Positions 7,063 to 13,454 of a stretch of DNA of 13,454 nucleotides are shown here, piece after piece. The notes below the pieces were generated by a model. It searched no databases, was not told the origin of the DNA, and saw nothing but the letters and a program-made list of their open reading frames with translations. Positions within the stretch are counted from its first letter, which is position 1; each line of letters starts with the position of its first letter. Source of the stretch: Bacteroidota bacterium (GTDB taxonomy: Bacteria > Bacteroidota > Bacteroidia > Bacteroidales > VadinHA17); NCBI GenBank assembly GCA_021816545.1, contig JAKAXP010000037.1:1-13454 (forward strand), read 5' to 3'. A program made the position numbers and the translations under genes.

Positions 7063-8658
7063 TCAGAATCCCTTCAGATTCATTGTAACAGTTGGTATCA
7101 GCAGCAGGAATCCGAGAATGAACAGGATCAGGATCAAGGGCAATACCCACCTGAACCATTTCTCGTAGGGGATCTTTGCGACGCTGAGCACTCCCAGAAG
7201 AACACCTGAAGTCGGGGTTATCATGTTTGTGAATCCGTCGCCCAGCTGGAATGCCACCACTGTTGCCTGGCGTGAGACGCCTATCAGATCAGAGAACTGT
7301 GACATCACCGGCATTGTAAGGGCAGCCTTGGCAGAGCCTGAGGGCATGAACAGGTTAATGACAGTCTGGGTGATGTACATCATGCTTACAGAAGCCATCC
7401 TGCCTGCGCCGGAGATTGTTTCTGAGAGTTTGTAGAGAAGGGTGTCAATGATATTCCCGTTCTCAAGAATGATTATAATACCACCGGCCAGCCCTACAAT
7501 AAGGGCTGCCGACTGAATATCCTTAACTCCATCGAGGAACAGTTTTGTAATCCTGTTTGCATCATAGCCCATTGCAATACCGGAGGCGAGTCCCATTGCA
7601 AAGAAGAGTGTTGCGATCTCCATGATGTACCATCCGTAACCCATTACACCGGTAATCAGGAACAGGATTGTAAAGAGCAAAAGGTTTATAATGAAAAAGT
7701 GAACTGATTTCCTCAGTGTCAGCCAGCCGGTAACGGCAAAAAGCCCTGTCAGGACGGGCACGGCAGGTAACTTCAGCTGATTTTCGCCGAAGGAGAGGGA
7801 TGAGACCGGGAAGAAGAACGAGAAAATGACCATCACCGCTGTCAGCATGACCCAGGTGACCCATGCCGATGCAGGTGTCTTATATTCGATATTCAGGGCT
7901 GTATCAGAGTGGAGCCTGCGCCAGTAATCATCGTCATCATGCACTGCTGACCGCTTCGGATCCTTCCTGATTTTACCGGCATAGAAAAGTATATATGCAA
8001 AACCCGCAACGCTTATTATCAGCCACATGACCAGCCTGTACTCCAGCCCGGAAAAGAGCGGGAGGTCAGAGAGCCCCTGTGCAATCCCTATTGTGAACGG
8101 ATTGAGGAAGGCCCCGGCAAAACCGAGGGCAGCGGCAACAAAACAGAGAGACACCCCTATTATCGAGTCATAGCCCATTGAGATAGCCAGGGGAACAAAT
8201 ATTACCGTGAATGCAATTGTCTCCTCGCTCATGCCGAAGACGGCGCCGAAGAAGCTGAAAACCGTCATTATTACTATGAAGATCAGGTTGTCAGCGCCTA
8301 TCGCCTTTATCACGCCCCTGTTGCCTATCCGCTTTGTGAAGCGGAGCACTGAACCAATTGCCACGTCAATGGCCTTGCTCTCGTTCATGATCCAGAAGGC
8401 GCCGCCGATAATCAGTATGAAAATGATTATGTCTGCCCTGTCGACGAATCCGTCGAACAGTGCCGAGAACACCTGCCATGTCTGGGGATTCTTTTCGGTG
8501 TAGTGAAATGATCCGGGCACAACCACGCTTCGGTCAATGCCGTTGACATTAACTGTCTCTCTCTGGAATGCACCTCCCGGTACAATCCATGTCAGCACTG
8601 CACACAGCACCACAATACTGAAGACGATGACGTAGGTATGGGGTATTTTTTTGAACAC
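7063..8658 (-). CDS. YfcC-family inner-membrane carrier (DcuC/ArsB superfamily type)
   Basis: The 531-residue product is almost wholly hydrophobic with about a dozen membrane segments. The N-terminus HTYVIVFSIVVLCAVLTWIVPGGAF and the following periplasmic loop (about 30-70) are characteristic of the YfcC/C4-dicarboxylate anaerobic carrier family (PF03606). The segments FGMSEETIAF and LMPSGSAKAALTMPV also fit. A hydrophilic cytoplasmic loop spans about 226-262. Members are proposed to move carboxylates or basic amino acids, and the substrate cannot be read here. The start is GTG at 8658: an in-frame TAA lies two codons upstream and the next in-frame ATG is far inside the protein. It has its own promoter candidate next to an unusual repeat array. 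Confidence 0.87.
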   Translation of the reverse strand: MFKKIPHTYVIVFSIVVLCAVLTWIVPGGAFQRETVNVNGIDRSVVVPGSFHYTEKNPQTWQVFSALFDGFVDRADIIIFILIIGGAFWIMNESKAIDVAIGSVLRFTKRIGNRGVIKAIGADNLIFIVIMTVFSFFGAVFGMSEETIAFTVIFVPLAISMGYDSIIGVSLCFVAAALGFAGAFLNPFTIGIAQGLSDLPLFSGLEYRLVMWLIISVAGFAYILFYAGKIRKDPKRSAVHDDDDYWRRLHSDTALNIEYKTPASAWVTWVMLTAVMVIFSFFFPVSSLSFGENQLKLPAVPVLTGLFAVTGWLTLRKSVHFFIINLLLFTILFLITGVMGYGWYIMEIATLFFAMGLASGIAMGYDANRITKLFLDGVKDIQSAALIVGLAGGIIIILENGNIIDTLLYKLSETISGAGRMASVSMMYITQTVINLFMPSGSAKAALTMPVMSQFSDLIGVSRQATVVAFQLGDGFTNMITPTSGVLLGVLSVAKIPYEKWFRWVLPLILILFILGFLLLIPTVTMNLKGF

Positions 8659-8677
8659 CTTGTCTTATTTTGAGGTG

Positions 8678-8707
8678 CAAAATAGTAATTAACATCCTAT
8701 TGGCAAA
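8678..8707 (-). promoter_or_regulatory. Promoter candidate of the YfcC-family gene
   Basis: On the minus strand TTTG (8704-8707) is followed after 19 bases by TATTTTG (8678-8684), close to the Bacteroidetes -33/-7 pair but one base short in the -7 box. The 8-bp repeat array begins only four bases upstream of the -33 element. Confidence 0.4.
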
Positions 8708-8711
8708 GAAG

Positions 8712-8799
8712 GTCTGAAGGTCTGAAAGTCTGAAGGTCTGAAAGTCTGAGGGTCTGAGGGTCCTGCAGTCTTGCGGTCATGCGGTCATGCGGTCATGCG
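8712..8799. repeat. Eleven-unit 8-bp tandem repeat array
   Basis: Read on the plus strand, eleven contiguous 8-mers all begin with GTC: GTCTGAAG, GTCTGAAA, GTCTGAAG, GTCTGAAA, GTCTGAGG (twice), GTCCTGCA, GTCTTGCG and GTCATGCG (three times). The total is exactly 88 bases with no slips in register. The array lies in the 263-base gap between crtB and the YfcC gene. Its left edge abuts the YfcC promoter. Confidence 0.9.
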
Positions 8800-8839
8800 G
8801 TACCTTAATAACTGATTACCAATTCTTCACTACTGCCTT

Positions 8840-8866
8840 CCCGATCCGCCAGCCGGCGGATACGGG
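8840..8866. repeat. Long hairpin in the crtB-YfcC gap
   Basis: CCCGATCCGCC (8840-8850) and GGCGGAT-A-CGGG (8855-8866) pair as an 11-bp stem with a single bulged A and a 4-base loop. It could fold downstream of crtB, but no T-run follows on the minus strand, so I do not call it a terminator. Confidence 0.6.
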
Positions 8867-8873
8867 ATTGAGC

Positions 8874-8890
8874 CTCTTAATGCTTAAGAG
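8874..8890. repeat. Perfect short hairpin CTCTTAA-TGC-TTAAGAG
   Basis: Seven-base arms match exactly around a 3-base loop. A direct repeat GAGCCTC (8870-8876 and 8888-8894) overlaps both arms. It sits 31 bases beyond the crtB stop. Confidence 0.55.
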
Positions 8891-8897
8891 CCTCAAA

Positions 8898-8918
8898 TTG
8901 CCTGCTGCCTGTTGCCTG
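8898..8918. repeat. Three-unit 7-bp tandem repeat
   Basis: TTGCCTG, CTGCCTG and TTGCCTG run head to tail just after the crtB stop codon. The period differs from that of the nearby 8-bp array. Confidence 0.65.
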
Positions 8919-8921
8919 ATC

Positions 8922-9848
8922 TCACCGCTGACTGAGAATGACCCGCCTGACCCTCTCCCTCGTCTCGGCGGGGGTGGGATTGAGCTCTTCGGCGGTGAAG
9001 GTGCCGCGGTCAGGATCAATCCGTTCAAAGACCATCATGTACAGTTCAAAGATAATCTCAAGGCTGAGCCTGTATCTGGGAGCCATCAGCGGGCATACCT
9101 GTTCCATTACCCTGAGTGTCTCCAGGCGGTACCGGTCAGCAATTGCCAGATATTCACGCATCATTGCTCGGAATCCTGCGGAGAGAGCCGTCCCCCGGGC
9201 CAATGCGCCCATGTCTGCCCTTGTGAGACCGTGACGTTCCGTCACATCATCAGCAAAGTAGCTGAGGTTATTGAGCTGATCCTTCCGGAAATCGCGGATG
9301 ATATGTACGAAGTAGCTGAACATTGCGCACGGCTCAGCCGTGCTGCGGACATCAAACGGCGGATCAGCATAGATGCCGTTATTCTCCTGCAGGCCGGCGA
9401 GATGGACGAAAATGGATGCGGGCGCCACTGATGCCCCGCCTGAATACCTGATGAAATCATCGAGGGTGGCAAATCCGTCGTGGGTGACATCGTAAAGCAT
9501 CGACTCAGCAAATGCTTCCAGTGACCATAGGGGTATCCTGAACCGCTCCACTGTATACCCCAGTTCATTGTTGAAGGGAGAGCTGCTCAGCGGTTTTTCG
9601 AGCATTCCCATCCACTGCCTGATGTCAGATGCAAAGCTTTCCCTTTCGTCAGCGCCTATGCCTTTGTGTTCAGCCTTGTGATTATCAATAAGATCGTCAA
9701 GCGCTCTCATGAAGCGGTAGCATGTGCGGGCTGCACAGTACCTCTCATTGTCCCAGAAATTTGCTGCAATAAGGATATTGGGATGATCAATTATCTTCTC
9801 AAAGTCAATAGATTCAAATATTGCTGTGAACTGATCCCTTGTCTTCAT
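8922..9848 (-). CDS. crtB: Phytoene/squalene synthase family protein
   Basis: The 308-residue all-helical prenyl synthase is expected to join two geranylgeranyl diphosphates into phytoene (or two farnesyl diphosphates into squalene or dehydrosqualene). The first Asp-rich motif is DDLID (51-55), in RFMRALDDLIDN. The second is RDFRKD with Asp186 and Asp190. Both match the DxxxD magnesium-binding pairs of the family. YSGGASVAPA (135-144) lies where relatives have the YxxGVAG loop. The length is normal. The ATG overlaps the crtI stop as ATGA, indicating translational coupling. The partner desaturase makes phytoene the likeliest product. Chain length cannot be settled from sequence alone. Confidence 0.87.
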   Translation of the reverse strand: MKTRDQFTAIFESIDFEKIIDHPNILIAANFWDNERYCAARTCYRFMRALDDLIDNHKAEHKGIGADERESFASDIRQWMGMLEKPLSSSPFNNELGYTVERFRIPLWSLEAFAESMLYDVTHDGFATLDDFIRYSGGASVAPASIFVHLAGLQENNGIYADPPFDVRSTAEPCAMFSYFVHIIRDFRKDQLNNLSYFADDVTERHGLTRADMGALARGTALSAGFRAMMREYLAIADRYRLETLRVMEQVCPLMAPRYRLSLEIIFELYMMVFERIDPDRGTFTAEELNPTPAETRERVRRVILSQR

Positions 9849-11350
9849 CTGTTACCCGCCTGCGGTATCATTTGTTCGTTAATAATCCTTTCAGCCACAA
9901 GTCGCGCCGACATGAGCACCATGGGTATACCGTTTCCCGGATGGGTGCTGCCGCCTGTAAAATAGAGGTTCCGGTAGCGCCTGTCCCTGTTGTGGGGTCT
10001 GAAGTATCCCATCTGGAGTATGTTATGGCCCAGGCTGCCGAAGACCGAACCCTTTGTCACGTTCAGGGCTTCCTCCCAGTTGCCAGGTGCGGTAACTATC
10101 TCAAACCTTATGTGTGCCTCGATATCATCTATTCCGATCTTTTTCAGTTTTCTGAATACCACTGTGCGGGCCTTGTCAGCCAGCCGCTCCCAGTCCTGCG
10201 GGTGTTTCGGATCAAGATGGCCCACGCCGACGGCAACTGAAAGGGTGTCGCATCCCTCCGGTGCTGCTGTCGGGTCAGTGCGTACAGGTGCATGGATGTA
10301 AAAGCATGGGTCATCACCCATTGATTTGTCCCTGAATATTTTATCAAGTCCTTCGCGGTAGCTGTCAGAAAGAAAAGTGCTGTGGTGCCCGAGCTGCGGG
10401 TATTGTTTGTCAAGTCCCCAGTGAAGCACGAGTGCGGAGCAGGAGTATTTCATGCGGCTGATGTGCCATGATTTGAAACTGCGCGGGAGAAGCTCCCGGT
10501 AGACATAGGGGAGGTCGGCGTTGGCCACGATCACGTCGGCCTGTGCCTCGCTGCCGTCGGTGAAAATGACACCTTTGGCCTTTCTTCCAGCAACGCGGAT
10601 TTCTTTAACAGCTTTGGCAAAATGGAACCTGACACCCTTTTGCCTGGCTTTTTCCATCAGCCTTTCAGCGATGGCGGCCATGCCGCCTCCAGGAAACATC
10701 GAACCTTCAGAGAGTTCTGCAGCAGGTATCATTGAAAATAGAGCCGGGGCGCTGAAAGGATTCTGTCCCACGTAGATATTCTGGAAGGTAAATGCCATCC
10801 GAAGATTTTCCGATTTGAAGAAGCGTGCAGTGTAACGGTAATGGTTGAGATAAGTTTTGAGCTTTACCAGAAGCAGGGTGTTACCGGGATTGAAGAAATC
10901 AAAAAACCGGGTAAAGTTCCGTCCGAGGAGCTTCGAGAATGCCATCGTGTAGAGCCCGTATCCGGTTTTTATATACTCCCTTGCCCTGGCATAACTCCCT
11001 GGTTCGATCTTTTCTAGTTGATGCTCCATGCGCCCCTGGTCAGTTGTAAAGGCGAGACTGGTTCCGTCGTCAAACCAGAGAGTGTAGATGTCATCGAGGG
11101 GTTTCAGATTCAGGTCTTCCATTGTGAGCCCGAGTGAACCCAGCACATCGCGGTACACTTCGGGCATCAGGATCATTGTTGCTCCCAGGTCGAAGCGGTG
11201 TCCGTCGCGTACAATCTGTCCGCATCTTCCGCCTGGAGCGATGTTCTTTTCATATACATCGACCTCATATCCGCGTTCCGCAAGGAATAATGAAGTGGTT
11301 ATGCCCCCAATCCCGGCGCCGATTACCAGCGCCGATCCGTTAAAAGCCAT
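9845..11350 (-). CDS. crtI: CrtI-type phytoene desaturase (FAD-dependent)
   Basis: The 501-residue product begins MAFNGSALVIGAGIGG, with the FAD dinucleotide motif GAGIGG at 11-16, then FLAERGYEVDVYEKN, APGGRCG and GHRFDLGATMILMP. The C-terminal CrtI signature is present as LYFTGGSTHPGNGIPMVLMSARLVAERI. The enzyme should introduce double bases of unsaturation stepwise into phytoene at the membrane surface, giving neurosporene, lycopene or a related polyene. The ATG at 11350 is preferred. A longer frame starting with TTG at 11428 adds 26 residues (CRNRHQETGTKHHLN) before the FAD fold that look like untranslated leader, and it overlaps the -7 box candidate. The gene comes first in a two-gene crtI-crtB unit, with no cyclase or hydroxylase gene nearby. 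Confidence 0.87.
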   Translation of the reverse strand: MAFNGSALVIGAGIGGITTSLFLAERGYEVDVYEKNIAPGGRCGQIVRDGHRFDLGATMILMPEVYRDVLGSLGLTMEDLNLKPLDDIYTLWFDDGTSLAFTTDQGRMEHQLEKIEPGSYARAREYIKTGYGLYTMAFSKLLGRNFTRFFDFFNPGNTLLLVKLKTYLNHYRYTARFFKSENLRMAFTFQNIYVGQNPFSAPALFSMIPAAELSEGSMFPGGGMAAIAERLMEKARQKGVRFHFAKAVKEIRVAGRKAKGVIFTDGSEAQADVIVANADLPYVYRELLPRSFKSWHISRMKYSCSALVLHWGLDKQYPQLGHHSTFLSDSYREGLDKIFRDKSMGDDPCFYIHAPVRTDPTAAPEGCDTLSVAVGVGHLDPKHPQDWERLADKARTVVFRKLKKIGIDDIEAHIRFEIVTAPGNWEEALNVTKGSVFGSLGHNILQMGYFRPHNRDRRYRNLYFTGGSTHPGNGIPMVLMSARLVAERIINEQMIPQAGNR

Positions 11351-11413
11351 CAGGTATGAATTTAAATGGTGTTTTGTTCCCGTTTCTTGATGCCTGTTAC
11401 GGCAATCACAGAA

Positions 11414-11421
11414 CAAATATA
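11414..11421 (-). promoter_or_regulatory. -7 box candidate of the crtI-crtB unit
   Basis: TATATTTG on the minus strand matches TAnnTTTG exactly, 64 bases before the chosen crtI start. There is no clear TTG at the -33 distance. Several inverted repeats lie just upstream, where a regulator could act. Confidence 0.35.
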
Positions 11422-11441
11422 TTAACAAACAGTCTTATTTT

Positions 11442-11522
11442 ACCTGCCGCAGCCGGGTCAAATGCGGTATATGGCAGGTGAGTGGCGGAAATACCACCCC
11501 CGGATATCAGCAAACCTCCGGG
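11442..11522. repeat. Cluster of inverted repeats upstream of crtI
   Basis: ACCTGCC (11442-11448) pairs with GGCAGGT (11473-11479). Inside it CCGCA (11447-11451) can pair instead with TGCGG (11463-11467), so the two folds compete. CCCGGA (11499-11504) pairs with TCCGGG (11517-11522). Together with the hairpin at 11552-11576 these take up much of the 253-base crtI-reductase gap. I recognise no known riboswitch pattern. Confidence 0.45.
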
Positions 11523-11551
11523 TCACTGTCTCTCATGCCGATGCAGAATCA

Positions 11552-11576
11552 GCCGGCGACCCTCAACGGTGCCGGC
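11552..11576. repeat. GC-rich hairpin downstream of the aldo/keto reductase
   Basis: GCCGGC-G-ACC (11552-11561) pairs with GGTGCCGGC (11568-11576), a 9-bp stem with one bulged base and a 6-base loop. It lies 28 bases after the reductase stop on the minus strand. No T-run follows, so a terminator role is uncertain. Confidence 0.5.
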
Positions 11577-11603
11577 CGGAGGCTGACGCATGACAGGGAA
11601 AAG

Positions 11604-12590
11604 TTACCAGAGCTGGTGCACGAGGGGCTTTATTTCCTCCTCATAAATTGTGTTGATGGCTTTTTCCTGCTCCTGTGCAAGGCCCGTGAATGTGAGTGCC
11701 CCGAGGTTTGACTTTACCTGGTCAGGAGAAGATGCTCCGGGAATGATGCAGCTGACCTCTTCGCGCAGCAGGATCCACCTCAGTGCCACATGCGCAAGTG
11801 GAGTGCCCTCAGGGAAGATTTCCCTCAGCCTGGCAACTGCTCTCAGTCCTGTCTCGTATGGTACGCCCGAGAAGGTTTCCCCCTTGTCGAAGAAAAGGCC
11901 GTTACGGTTGAAGAAACGGTGATCGCCGGGAGCGAAGCGGGTGTCAGGTCCGAATTTCCCTGAGAGAAGGCCGCTGGCCAGCGGGACTCGTATTATCAGC
12001 CCGATGTTTTTCTCCTTCGCCATTGTGAAGAACTTTTCAGCCGGACGCTGACGGAAGATGTTATAAATGATCTGGACAGTGGTGACATTGTCAAACTCTG
12101 CTGCCTTTATGGCTTCCTCAACCTTTTCAACGCTGACTCCCAGGTTGAGGATCTTTCCTTCTTCCTTGAGCTTTTCAAATTCGCCGAAGATCTCGGGCCT
12201 GTAATAGACTTCCGTAGGAGGGCAATGCAGCTGTATAAGGTCAATGCAGTCCATACCAAGCCTCCTTAGGGAGTCCTCCACATAACCGCGAAGGACTTCG
12301 GGTGTATATCCCTTGTTTACATGAGGATTGATCTGTCTTCCGCATTTGGTAGCCACACGGACCTTTGCGCCAGATTCCCTGACAGCTTTTCCTACAGCCT
12401 TTTCGCTCTCGCCGTCTGAATACACATCTGCCGTGTCAAGAAAATTGACTCCGTTGTCAATTGCCTCGCGGATTATAGATCCGGCAAGCGCTTGGTCGAA
12501 TTTCGATCCCCATTTTCCGCCAACCTGCCACGTCCCGAGTGAAATCTCCGAGACCTCAAACCCTGTTTTTCCAAGAATCCTGTAATTCAT
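11604..12590 (-). CDS. Aldo/keto reductase
   Basis: The 328-residue product is a cytoplasmic NAD(P)H-dependent (beta/alpha)8 reductase of carbonyl compounds. The catalytic tetrad is visible: Asp52 and Tyr57 in NFLDTADVYSDGESE, Lys82 in VATKCGR and His122 in LIQLHCPP. Cofactor-binding segments near the C-terminus are PLASGLLSGKFG and CIIPGASSPDQVKSNLGAL. The N-terminus MNYRILGKTGFEVSEISLGTW is the standard opening, so I start at 12590. The frame extends 26 codons further upstream, into the end of the SusC-like gene, but that part looks unlike the family. The substrate is unknown. It follows the SusC-like gene by 67 bases and has its own -7 box candidate. Confidence 0.92.
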   Translation of the reverse strand: MNYRILGKTGFEVSEISLGTWQVGGKWGSKFDQALAGSIIREAIDNGVNFLDTADVYSDGESEKAVGKAVRESGAKVRVATKCGRQINPHVNKGYTPEVLRGYVEDSLRRLGMDCIDLIQLHCPPTEVYYRPEIFGEFEKLKEEGKILNLGVSVEKVEEAIKAAEFDNVTTVQIIYNIFRQRPAEKFFTMAKEKNIGLIIRVPLASGLLSGKFGPDTRFAPGDHRFFNRNGLFFDKGETFSGVPYETGLRAVARLREIFPEGTPLAHVALRWILLREEVSCIIPGASSPDQVKSNLGALTFTGLAQEQEKAINTIYEEEIKPLVHQLW

Positions 12591-12616
12591 ATCAATGTAT
12601 ATTTCAGTAATTAAAG

Positions 12617-12624
12617 CAAAGCTA
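12617..12624 (-). promoter_or_regulatory. -7 box candidate of the aldo/keto reductase
   Basis: TAGCTTTG on the minus strand matches TAnnTTTG exactly, 26 bases before the start codon at 12590. No TTG lies at the -33 distance. Confidence 0.35.
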
Positions 12625-12649
12625 ACATAACATTTTTTCGCCCACCCGG

Positions 12650-12664
12650 CTTCTGTTTCAGAAG
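12650..12664. repeat. Hairpin CTTCTG-N3-CAGAAG over the SusC-like stop codon
   Basis: Perfect 6-bp arms around a 3-base loop include the TGA stop (12658-12660) of the receptor gene. On the minus strand no T-run follows directly, so at best it is a weak 3' end structure. Confidence 0.4.
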
Positions 12665-13454
12665 TCAATGTTCAGGGTCAGTGAGCCAATCCGTGGCCTG
12701 GGCCACCGGTACTCTGACATTCCTCCCTCAAGATCGGGATCTGAACCCCTGTATGAAGTAAACACCATTGCATTCTGAATTGTTGCCACGAGGCTGATGT
12801 CAACATTTTTTCCCGACACATTCCTGAATGTATGACCGAGGCTTATGAAATCAAGCCTTAGGAACGATCCGTCTTCCATATGGTAGTCAGAATACGGTGT
12901 CATGGCAGTAAAACCTGATTCATTGACCAGTGAGGAGATGTTTCTCAGTATGCCGTTGGAGGTCATGGTTCCGTAGTTACCGAAAACACTTTCCACGTTG
13001 TAGCACCAGTTGCCGGCCAGGGCCGTAGCCGAAAATGAGAGTTCCCAGTTACGGTACATTAATGATGACCATATGCCTGCGGCAAATTCAGGGTCTGTGG
13101 AGGGGCCGTAATCCCTGTCGTCCATTCCGCCAGCACCGTTGTTGTTGGTGTCTTCGTACAATCCCTGGATCGGTTTCCCGATTTCATCATAAACCTGCCT
13201 GAGCAGATAAAATGTATTGACAGGCCTGTCTGTTTCCTGTATCAGTACGTATGCATAGGGTATCAGCGGGACGGCACCAGTCCTGACGCTGTTAATGCCC
13301 TCTCCCAGGTATTTGATCCTGTTTTCCTTCAGGGTGAAATGGAGTGCTGCATTCCATTCAAGTGCCCTGCCGGTGAAAAGGCTGGCTTCAGCTCTCAGTT
13401 CAATCCCCCTGTTGTCAACATCACCGGTATTGACCAGCATTGTTGAGCTGAAGT
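12658..13454 (-). CDS. C-terminal part of a SusC/RagA-type TonB-dependent receptor (truncated by window edge)
   Basis: About 265 codons of the 3' end are present; the frame stays open past the right edge (FSSTMLVNTGDV), so Met at 13440 is internal. NTGDVDNRGIELRAEASLF is the conserved NxGxVxNxGxE segment of SusC-like barrels, followed by amphipathic strands. The tail LVATIQNAMVFTSYRGSDPD, then WPRPRIGSLTLNIDF, is the standard SusC C-terminus, ending in Phe for barrel assembly. Such receptors import glycans or other ligands across the outer membrane with TonB energy. The binding substrate lies outside what can be read. No susD gene follows; the next gene is an aldo/keto reductase. Confidence 0.88.
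   Translation of the reverse strand, partial: FSSTMLVNTGDVDNRGIELRAEASLFTGRALEWNAALHFTLKENRIKYLGEGINSVRTGAVPLIPYAYVLIQETDRPVNTFYLLRQVYDEIGKPIQGLYEDTNNNGAGGMDDRDYGPSTDPEFAAGIWSSLMYRNWELSFSATALAGNWCYNVESVFGNYGTMTSNGILRNISSLVNESGFTAMTPYSDYHMEDGSFLRLDFISLGHTFRNVSGKNVDISLVATIQNAMVFTSYRGSDPDLEGGMSEYRWPRPRIGSLTLNIDF

Noticed and set aside
8712..8799. CRISPR array
   Set aside because: Units are only 8 bases and contiguous, with no spacers and no cas genes nearby.
8787..9431. Plus-strand open frame of 214 codons antisense to crtB, starting inside the 8-bp array
   Set aside because: It begins in repeat DNA and then mirrors the well-supported crtB. The protein has no recognisable domain and is Pro/Cys/His rich, as antisense frames often are.
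9839..10240. Plus-strand frame of 133 codons opposite crtI
   Set aside because: It is antisense to conserved CrtI coding sequence and has no signal, domain or ribosome binding site.
11351..11428. Longer crtI with a TTG start at 11428
   Set aside because: The added residues do not resemble any CrtI N-terminus and overlap the candidate -7 box. The FAD fold starts naturally after the ATG at 11350.
11442..11576. Cobalamin or other known riboswitch upstream of crtI
   Set aside because: I looked for the conserved B12-box-like segments and did not find them; only generic inverted repeats are visible.
12591..12668. Longer aldo/keto reductase starting at 12668
   Set aside because: The extension would overlap the end of the receptor gene, and the family begins with the MNYRILGKTG-type segment at 12590.

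Overview
The window looks like chromosomal DNA of a member of the Bacteroidota, probably order Bacteroidales. The main evidence is a SusC/RagA-type TonB receptor end, a DUF1573 protein, a DUF4369-TlpA lipoprotein, a Bacteroidetes-style MeaB, weak Shine-Dalgarno sequences, and several promoter candidates matching the Bacteroidetes -7 box TAnnTTTG. I see no tRNA, rRNA, CRISPR array, insertion sequence or phage gene.

Layout. Positions 1-283 (minus) hold the start of a large exported protein that runs off the left edge. A divergent promoter region (284-501) separates it from a plus-strand block. That block holds a three-domain DUF1573 protein (502-1587), the GTPase MeaB (1615-2715) and a thioredoxin-fold lipoprotein (2778-3884), and closes with a clear intrinsic terminator (3906-3938). 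A second plus-strand group follows: a HerA-like DUF853 ATPase (3960-5525), a YiaD-like OmpA lipoprotein (5563-6243) and a small outer-membrane beta-barrel protein (6282-6971). It meets the minus-strand genes at a hairpin near 7007-7036.

The right half is all minus strand. In transcription order from the right edge it holds the 3' end of a SusC-like receptor (12658-13454), an aldo/keto reductase (11604-12590), the carotenoid pair crtI (9845-11350) and crtB (8922-9848), which overlap by ATGA, and a YfcC-family carboxylate or amino-acid carrier that starts with GTG (7063-8658).

The genes fall into loose themes: cell envelope (left-edge protein, DUF1573, TlpA-like, OmpA, beta-barrel, SusC-like), B12-enzyme maintenance (MeaB), and a minimal C40 isoprenoid module (CrtB plus CrtI).

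The least ordinary DNA is noncoding. Positions 8712-8799 are exactly eleven units of an 8-bp tandem repeat whose sequence drifts in one direction. Next to it are two strong hairpins and a 3 x 7-bp repeat. A second inverted-repeat-rich gap (11442-11576) lies upstream of crtI. I found no clear new multi-gene system. The repeat-rich gap beside the YfcC promoter is the best candidate for something undescribed.
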